11,466 bases of DNA from J134 sp964484045 (GTDB lineage Bacteria > Pseudomonadota > Alphaproteobacteria > Sphingomonadales > Rhodothalassiaceae), in the NCBI GenBank assembly GCA_964484045.1, contig CAZAEP010000061.1, forward strand, positions 1-11,466, given 5' to 3'. The translations under genes and the position numbers were made by a program. This document shows positions 7,438-11,466 of this stretch, piece by piece; position 1 is the first letter of the stretch; each line of letters opens with the position of its first letter. The notes beneath the pieces are model-generated. The model was not told the origin of the DNA. It saw nothing but the letters and a program-made list of their open reading frames with translations, and did no database searches.

Positions 7438-8459
7438 ACAAGCCCCTCGGTCCCCTGACGGCGAAGGATTTCGCCACCGACCAGGAAGTCCGCTGGTGCC
7501 CCGGCTGCGGCGACTACTCCATCCTGAAGTGCATGCAGCGCACGCTGCCCGAGATCGGCGCCCGGCCGGAGACCACGGTCTTCATTTCCGGTATCGGCTG
7601 CTCCTCGCGCTTTCCCTATTACATGGCGACCTACGGCTTCCACACCATCCACGGACGCGCGCCGGCGATCGCCACCGGCGTCAAGCTCGCCAATCCCGGT
7701 CTCGATGTCTGGGTCATCACCGGCGACGGCGACGGCCTGTCGATCGGCGGCGACCATCTGCTGCATGCCCTGAGGCGCAATGTCGATCTCAACATTCTCC
7801 TCTTCAACAACGAGATCTACGGTCTGACCAAGGGCCAGTACTCGCCGACGAGCCGGCCCGGCACGCGCTCGCCCTCGACGCCCTACGGATCGGTCGACCG
7901 GCCCGTCGATCCCTGCCGCTTCGCCCTCGGTTCCGGCGGCCGCTTCATCGCCCGCACCATCGACACGGCGCAAAAGCACATGGCCGAGGTCTTCCGGCGC
8001 GCCCATGCCCACAAGGGGGCGAGCTTCGTCGAGATCTTCCAGAACTGCATCGTCTACAATGACGGGGTGTTCGCCGACTTCGCCGAGAAGACGGTGCGCG
8101 CCGAGAACACGATCGACGTCCGCCATGGCGAACCGCTCGTTTTCGGCGCCGCGCGCGACAAGGGACTCGTCTTCAACCCGAAGACCTTCGCGCTCGAGGT
8201 GGCGAAGATCGGCGAGGGCGGCGTGGGCGAGGACGACATTCTCGTCCATGACGAGACCAACGGCGAGCTCGCCCACATGCTGATGGCGCTCAAGCGGCCC
8301 GACTTCCCGATGGTCATCGGCGTCATCTACTGCGACCCGCGCTCGAGCTACGAGCACGACATGCTGGCGCAGATGGACGCGGTGAAGAAGGAGAAGGGCA
8401 CGCCCGATTTCAACGCCTTCCTGCGCCGCGGCTACACATGGACCGTCGCCCCGGCCTAG
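7434..8459 (+). CDS. korB: 2-oxoglutarate:ferredoxin oxidoreductase, beta subunit (KorB)
   Basis: A 341-aa TPP-binding beta subunit. Cys22 and Cys25 (WCPGCG), Cys56 (GIGCSSRF) and Cys205 (FQNCIVYND) are at the positions that bind the single [4Fe-4S] cluster in this family. The TPP/Mg motif is GDGDGLSIGGDHLLHALRRN (97-116), followed by LLFNNEIYGLTKGQYSPTS (122-140). There is no extra ferredoxin domain, so the enzyme would pass electrons from its one cluster to a free ferredoxin, which is not encoded in this window. It overlaps korA by ATGA. All hallmark residues are present and length is typical. Pyruvate-specific relatives share the fold, but the KorB-like C-terminal region (GVIYCDPRSSYEHDM, 296-310) favours the two-subunit oxoglutarate type. 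Confidence 0.94.
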   Translation: MNKPLGPLTAKDFATDQEVRWCPGCGDYSILKCMQRTLPEIGARPETTVFISGIGCSSRFPYYMATYGFHTIHGRAPAIATGVKLANPGLDVWVITGDGDGLSIGGDHLLHALRRNVDLNILLFNNEIYGLTKGQYSPTSRPGTRSPSTPYGSVDRPVDPCRFALGSGGRFIARTIDTAQKHMAEVFRRAHAHKGASFVEIFQNCIVYNDGVFADFAEKTVRAENTIDVRHGEPLVFGAARDKGLVFNPKTFALEVAKIGEGGVGEDDILVHDETNGELAHMLMALKRPDFPMVIGVIYCDPRSSYEHDMLAQMDAVKKEKGTPDFNAFLRRGYTWTVAPA

Positions 8460-8483
8460 CTGCGGGCCCTCGACAGCCTGTCC

Positions 8484-8501
8484 CCGGCCCGGCCGGGCCG
8501 G
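8484..8501. terminator. GC-only hairpin after korB
   Basis: CCGGCCC, a GGCC loop, then GGGCCGG give a perfect 7-bp stem starting 25 bp after the korB stop codon. It lacks a following T-run, so an intrinsic terminator is plausible for a GC-rich genome but not certain. The inner 16 bases (8485-8500) are a perfect palindrome. Confidence 0.4.
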
Positions 8502-8560
8502 CCGATGGGAGGTTCCGCATTCGGACCGGCGTCGGATGTGCCGGATGGCCCCTGGCACGG

Positions 8561-8610
8561 GTCATATCCGCGCGATTATGCTTGGCCGTCACCCAGCAAC
8601 TTGTCATATC
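8561..8610. repeat. Paired 8-bp direct repeat GTCATATC, 42-bp period
   Basis: GTCATATC occurs at 8561-8568 and again at 8603-8610. The start-to-start distance is 42 bp, four turns of B-DNA, so both copies face the same side of the helix. They sit 75-124 bp upstream of the sigma factor start, in the only sizeable non-coding gap to the left of that operon (8460-8684). This would suit a dimeric or looping regulator, but chance cannot be excluded for so short a repeat. Confidence 0.35.
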
Positions 8611-8624
8611 GGGAGGGCCCGACG
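8597..8624 (+). promoter_or_regulatory. Candidate ECF-type promoter for the sigma operon
   Basis: CAACTT (8597-8602), 17 bp, then CGACG (8620-8624). An AAC-containing -35 and a CG-rich -10 at this spacing is the general pattern of ECF-dependent promoters, which are often autoregulatory. The second GTCATATC repeat falls inside the spacer. The match is loose, and no other copy in the window supports it. Confidence 0.3.
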
Positions 8625-8684
8625 CGGAGGGTGTCGCAGGGCGGCGCCGGGGTGATGCGTATCAGTCGATAAAGAGGCGACGGT

Positions 8685-9278
8685 GTGAAGGAAAGAACGC
8701 CCGGGTCGCGCAGCGGGACCAAGGTGGCAGCGGCGGCAATGAGCGACGAGGCGCTCGTTGCGCGGGTCGCCATGGAGGATGCGACGGCGTTCGCCGAGCT
8801 GGTGCGGCGCCATGCCGATCGCTATATCGCCATGGCCGAGCGCATGCTCGGCGAGCGGACGGAGGCGGAGGACGCGCTGCAGGATGCCTTTTCGCGGCTG
8901 TGGATGCATGCCGGCCGGTTCGACCCCGCGGCGGCGCGGTTCACCACCTGGTTCTATCGCGTCGTCGCCAATGCCTGCACCGATCGTCTGCGCCGACGCG
9001 GGCGCACGCGTCCGTTGCCCGAGAACTGGGACATGCCGGACGGAGCGCCGGGCGCGGAGGCCGGTCTTGCGAAGGCGCAAGCCGCGATGGCGGTGCGCCG
9101 TGCGCTCGACCGCCTGCCGGCACGGCAGAGGCTGGCGATCATATTGTGCTATTATGAAGGCGTGACGAACAAGGAGGCGGCGGTGGTTCTGGGGGTGAGT
9201 GTGAAGGCGCTCGAATCGCTGCTCGTGCGGGCGCGGCGGCGCCTCAGGATCGATCTTGTCGCGGAGTCCGAACGATGA
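8685..9278 (+). CDS. ECF-family RNA polymerase sigma factor
   Basis: A 197-aa protein with sigma region 2 and region 4. Region 2 covers about residues 34-106: FAELVRRHADRYIAMAERML, AEDALQDAFSRLW, then the -10-melting stretch RFTTWFYRVVANACTDRLRR. Region 4 covers about 135-190: ALDRLPARQRLAIILCYYEG, then the helix-turn-helix TNKEAAVVLGVSVKALESLL. There is no region 1.1 or 3, as expected for ECF (group 4) sigma factors. I start at GTG 8685 because AGAGG lies 7 nt upstream; ATG 8739 (MSDEALVARV), with AAGGTGG upstream, is a realistic alternative that removes a poorly structured 18-residue tail. Its last codons overlap the next gene by ATGA. By family knowledge it is held inactive by a co-encoded anti-sigma factor until a signal arrives; the two genes downstream fit that role. 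Confidence 0.93.
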   Translation: MKERTPGSRSGTKVAAAAMSDEALVARVAMEDATAFAELVRRHADRYIAMAERMLGERTEAEDALQDAFSRLWMHAGRFDPAAARFTTWFYRVVANACTDRLRRRGRTRPLPENWDMPDGAPGAEAGLAKAQAAMAVRRALDRLPARQRLAIILCYYEGVTNKEAAVVLGVSVKALESLLVRARRRLRIDLVAESER

Positions 9279-9736
9279 CGCGGAGACTGTCGAAAAAGCG
9301 CTTTGCCAGGATCGTCGCCGCCTATGGCGGTGATCCGGCGCGCTGGCCGGCGGCCGAGCGCGCGGCGGCACGGGCCCTTGCCGCCGGCACGGACGGCGTG
9401 CGGCTTCTTCCCGTCGCCGACGCTCTCGATCGCAGACTCGCCGCCCTGCCCGTTCCGGCGCCGGCGTCGCCGCGGCTGCGGAGCGAACTTGCGGCCATTC
9501 CGGCCGCCGGCGCGGGCCGCTTCCGCTCCGGCACCGGCATGGAGCGCCTCGTCGCGGGGCTGGCGGCGATCCTCACCCCGCGCGCGCTGATCGGCGAGGT
9601 GACGGCGTTGGCGCTCGCTGTCGCCGCCGGCCTGTGGCTCGGGGCGAATGCGGGCGGCGCGCAGGCCGAGACGGTCGATCTGTCTCCCTATGTGCTCGGC
9701 GGCGCCATCGATCTCATGCGCGAGGAAGGCGAATGA
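9275..9736 (+). CDS. Putative single-TM anti-sigma factor
   Basis: A 153-aa protein. The N-terminal part (about 1-100) is cytoplasmic-like, rich in Ala and Arg, and carries AYGGDPARWPAAERAAA (16-32). I recall similar N-termini in small proteins encoded next to ECF sigma genes in alphaproteobacteria. One hydrophobic helix follows at about 105-126 (IGEVTALALAVAAGLWLGAN), then a short tail of about 27 residues. This layout, with an N-terminal sigma-binding part, one TM and a short periplasmic end, is that of anti-sigma factors such as CnrY. No zinc-binding HxxxCxxC (ZAS) motif is present; in fact the protein has no Cys. The start overlaps the sigma stop and the stop overlaps the next ATG, so all three are translationally coupled. 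The function is inferred from position and topology. Confidence 0.72.
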   Translation: MTRRLSKKRFARIVAAYGGDPARWPAAERAAARALAAGTDGVRLLPVADALDRRLAALPVPAPASPRLRSELAAIPAAGAGRFRSGTGMERLVAGLAAILTPRALIGEVTALALAVAAGLWLGANAGGAQAETVDLSPYVLGGAIDLMREEGE

Positions 9737-10281
9737 ACGGCTCCACCAGGTGGCTCGCTGCGGCGCTCGTCGCCTCGATCATCCTCAACATCTTTTTCGC
9801 CGCCTTCCTGGTCGGCCGGCATTTCTGGCACGACGGGGAGCGCCATGGCCACGAGCGGCACGGCGAGACGCTGACGATGCGGCTCGAGCTCAAGGCGCTT
9901 GGTGCCGCCCTGTCGGAGGAGGCGCGCCGGGCATTGCGCGAGAGCATGCGCGCCCGCCGCGACGAGGTGTTGCCGAAGATCGAGGCCATTCACGCCGCGC
10001 GGGACGAGATCATTCGCCTGCTGTCCGCCGAGGAGCTCGACGCGGCAGCGCTCGAGGCCGCCTTCGATCGTCTGGCCCGGGGTCTCGTCGATCTGCAACG
10101 GCCGCTTGAGGAGACGATCCTCGAGGCCGCAGGGCGAATGACCCCCGCGGAGCGCCGGCGCATGGCGGCGGCGTTGGCGCGGCTCGAGCAGGAGACCGCC
10201 TGGCGCCGGCACGAGAAGGCGCGGCACGACGCCGGGGAGAAGAGGCGGGCGACCGGGACGCGCGACGGCAAGAAGGAGTGA
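9733..10281 (+). CDS. Membrane-anchored periplasmic heavy-metal-sensor-like protein (CnrX/CpxP-like)
   Basis: A 182-aa protein. The start is the ATG overlapping the preceding stop codon, with gaggaagg just upstream; the frame is open further back, but that part lies inside the previous gene. One N-terminal TM helix (7-28) with no clear cleavage site anchors a periplasmic domain. A His cluster follows at once: H30, H33, H38, H40 and H43. The rest is predicted all-helical and highly charged, with LSEEARRAL (60-68) and MTPAERRRMA (136-145) resembling the repeated LTxxQ/R helix starts of CpxP/Spy and the metal-resistance (CnrX-like) family. The C-terminal 24 residues are very basic and probably disordered. 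By analogy with CnrX, it would sense a periplasmic ligand such as a metal and release the sigma factor through the neighbouring TM protein. The ligand is not deducible. Confidence 0.75.
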   Translation: MNGSTRWLAAALVASIILNIFFAAFLVGRHFWHDGERHGHERHGETLTMRLELKALGAALSEEARRALRESMRARRDEVLPKIEAIHAARDEIIRLLSAEELDAAALEAAFDRLARGLVDLQRPLEETILEAAGRMTPAERRRMAAALARLEQETAWRRHEKARHDAGEKRRATGTRDGKKE

Positions 10282-10299
10282 GCGCCCTATATCGGGCGC
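10282..10299. terminator. Candidate bidirectional hairpin between the sensor gene and recR
   Basis: GCGCCC, a TATATC loop, then GGGCGC form a perfect 6-bp GC stem that begins immediately after the sensor stop codon and covers the recR stop codon. Convergent genes here are only 5 bp apart, so the hairpin can serve both strands. No T-tract follows on either side. Confidence 0.4.
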
Positions 10300-10907
10300 C
10301 GCGCCTTCAAGGCCGCGGCGAGCGTGCCGTCGTCGAGATAGTCGAGCTCGCCGCCGACCGGCACACCGTGGGCGAGCGCGGTCACCCGGACCGGACACCC
10401 GGCGAGGCGCTCGGTGATGTAATGGGCGGTCGTCTGACCGTCGACGGTGGCGTTGAGCGCCAGGATCACTTCGTCAACGGTGCCGTCCTGCACGCGCGCG
10501 ACGAGGCCGGCGATGGCGAGGTCCTCGGGGCCCACCCCGTCGAGCGCCGAGAGCGTGCCACCGAGCACGTGATAGCGACCGCGGAAGAGTCCCGAGCGCT
10601 CGAGCGCCCAGAGATCGGCGACATCCTCGACGACGCAGAGTTGCGCGTCCTCACGACGCGGATCACGGCAGATGGCGCAGGGGTCGACGGTATCCATGTT
10701 GCCGCAGGTGGCGCAGATGCGGATGCGTGCCGCGACGTCCGCGAGGGCCTGCGTCAGCGGCTGCATCAGCGCCTCCCGCTTCTTGATCAGATGCAGCACC
10801 ACGCGGCGCGCCGAGCGCGGCCCGAGCCCCGGCAGTCCGGCGAAGAGCCGGATGAGCGTGTCGATGCCGGCCCCTTGCATCATCCCGTCGCCGCCGCGCT
10901 CCGCCAT
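10287..10907 (-). CDS. recR: Recombination mediator protein RecR
   Basis: A 206-aa protein of normal length. The N-terminal helix-hairpin-helix has IRLFAGLPGLGPRSARRVVL (19-38). A C4 zinc finger follows with C65, C68, C77 and C80. The Toprim domain (about 88-185) shows LCVVEDVADLWALE, the LGGTLSALDGVGPEDL segment, and EVILALNATVDGQTTAHYI. The C-terminus has GVPVGGELDYLDDGTLAAAL. By family knowledge RecR forms a ring-like clamp that, with RecO and RecF, loads RecA on SSB-coated gaps in DNA. The start at 10905-10907 is supported by GGGAGG just upstream; MM at residues 9-10 would be a shorter option. It lies 23 bp after ybaB in the conserved dnaX-ybaB-recR operon. Confidence 0.98.
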   Translation of the reverse strand: MAERGGDGMMQGAGIDTLIRLFAGLPGLGPRSARRVVLHLIKKREALMQPLTQALADVAARIRICATCGNMDTVDPCAICRDPRREDAQLCVVEDVADLWALERSGLFRGRYHVLGGTLSALDGVGPEDLAIAGLVARVQDGTVDEVILALNATVDGQTTAHYITERLAGCPVRVTALAHGVPVGGELDYLDDGTLAAALKARRPI

Positions 10908-10930
10908 TTCCGCCTCCCTTCCCGAGTGCT

Positions 10931-11254
10931 TCAGAAGGGAAGCTGGAAGCCTTCGGGGAGATTGAGCCCGCCGGTGATCTTGGCCATTTCCTCCTGCATC
11001 CGCGTCTGCGCCTTTTCGCGGGCGTCATGATGGGCGGCGATGACGAGGTCCTCGACGAGGCCGGGGTCCTCTTCCTTGAAGAGGGCGGGATCGATCCGGA
11101 GCCCGCGCAGCTCGCCCTTGGCGCTCAGGCGCACGCGCACTAGGCCGCCGCCGGCCTCGCCCTCGACCTCGATCTTTTCCAGTTCGGCCTGCATGTCGGC
11201 CATCTTCTGCTGCATGGCCTGGGCCTGTTTGAGCATCTGGCTCAGGTTCTTCAT
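10931..11254 (-). CDS. ybaB: YbaB/EbfC family nucleoid-associated protein
   Basis: A 107-aa protein matching the YbaB/EbfC family over its full length. It starts with the helix MKNLSQMLKQAQAMQQKMAD, then EKIEVEGEAGGGLVRVRLSA and LRGLRIDPALF, and ends with a helix and the GLNLPEGFQLPF tail. By family knowledge it is a small DNA-binding dimer that coats the nucleoid. The start overlaps the dnaX stop by ATGA and has GAGGAG 8 nt upstream. Its place between dnaX and recR is the classical arrangement. Confidence 0.97.
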   Translation of the reverse strand: MKNLSQMLKQAQAMQQKMADMQAELEKIEVEGEAGGGLVRVRLSAKGELRGLRIDPALFKEEDPGLVEDLVIAAHHDAREKAQTRMQEEMAKITGGLNLPEGFQLPF

Positions 11255-11466
11255 TCCACGCTCTCCTCGCCATCAGGACCGATCATGTTCCCACCGGGGG
11301 CGGGGCCATCCGCCTCCTGACGCTCGCGGACCTCGGCGAGCGCGGCGCCGGGGAAGGTGTCGAGAACCGCCCGGACCAGCGGATGGGAGAGCGCTTCCTC
11401 GCGCAGCCGGGCGCGATGTGCAAGCTCTTTCTGCCGCAGCGGTTCCTCGCCCACCTCGCGCGAGAT
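11251..11466 (-). CDS. dnaX: DNA polymerase III subunit gamma/tau, C-terminal end
   Basis: Only the last 71 codons are visible; the gene continues beyond the right edge. The visible protein has REVGEEPLRQKELAHR, HPLVRAVLDTFPGAALAEVR and a short acidic tail ending GEESVE. This fits the tau-specific C-terminus of alphaproteobacterial DnaX. Identification leans strongly on the downstream ybaB-recR neighbours, with which it forms one operon. The ATPase core and any internal frameshift site for gamma cannot be judged because they lie outside the window. Confidence 0.88.
   Translation of the reverse strand: MSREVGEEPLRQKELAHRARLREEALSHPLVRAVLDTFPGAALAEVRERQEADGPAPGGNMIGPDGEESVE

Noticed and set aside
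7311..8558. A 415-codon open frame on the minus strand opposite korB
   Set aside because: KorB has all cluster cysteines and the TPP motif; the antisense frame has no recognisable content.
8553..8573. TGGCACG upstream of the sigma operon as a sigma54 -24 element
   Set aside because: The matching -12 element (TTGC at the fixed spacing) is missing; ATAT is found there instead.
8438..9157. A 239-codon plus-strand frame over the korB end and sigma gene
   Set aside because: It lies in a different frame from the sigma factor, whose regions 2 and 4 are clear; it is Arg/Gly-rich shadow sequence.
9634..9732. N-terminal extension of the periplasmic sensor into the anti-sigma gene
   Set aside because: The extension overlaps the preceding gene in another frame. 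The ATG at 9733 has a good Shine-Dalgarno and begins directly with a TM signal anchor.

Overview
The window looks like a chromosomal segment of a GC-rich bacterium, most likely an alphaproteobacterium. This rests on strong G/C third-position bias, the dnaX-ybaB-recR cluster, a two-subunit KorAB-type 2-oxoacid:ferredoxin oxidoreductase, and an ECF sigma factor followed by a short protein carrying a YGGDPARWPxxER-like N-terminus. I cannot name the genus. No IS element, prophage, tRNA, rRNA or CRISPR array is visible. Nearly all the space is coding, and the long overlapping ORFs on opposite strands are high-GC shadows.

Left part (1-1673): the 3' end of a SCOT-type 3-oxoacid CoA-transferase subunit B (+) converges on, and overlaps by 29 bp, a minus-strand pair. 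That pair is an FKBP-type prolyl isomerase lipoprotein followed 3 bp later by a CDP-alcohol phosphatidyltransferase. A 292-bp divergent intergenic region separates the pair from the next gene and holds a good sigma70-like promoter pointing right.

Centre-left (1674-5311): a ~1005-aa membrane hybrid histidine kinase (six TM, two PAS, HisKA, HATPase, REC, HPt) carries three of the four phosphorelay sites in one chain, with no response regulator beside it. It ends 5 bp from a convergent DUF938-family methyltransferase.

Centre (5545-8459): korA and korB overlap by ATGA. KorA is a fused gamma-alpha subunit. KorB is the TPP/[4Fe-4S] beta subunit. Together they predict a CoA-dependent, ferredoxin-linked oxidative decarboxylase, probably for 2-oxoglutarate. 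A GC-only hairpin follows korB.

Centre-right (8685-10281): a three-gene operon, each junction an ATGA overlap. It encodes an ECF sigma factor, a single-TM protein with the topology of an anti-sigma factor, and a membrane-anchored, His-rich periplasmic protein of the CnrX/CpxP-like (heavy-metal sensor) type. This resembles the CnrH-CnrY-CnrX logic and is the most interesting accessory system here. Upstream of it lie an 8-bp direct repeat spaced exactly 42 bp and an ECF-like promoter candidate.

Right end (10287-11466): the classical minus-strand housekeeping operon dnaX (C-terminus only), ybaB/ebfC and recR, convergent with the sigma operon across a 5-bp gap that contains a perfect 6-bp-stem hairpin.
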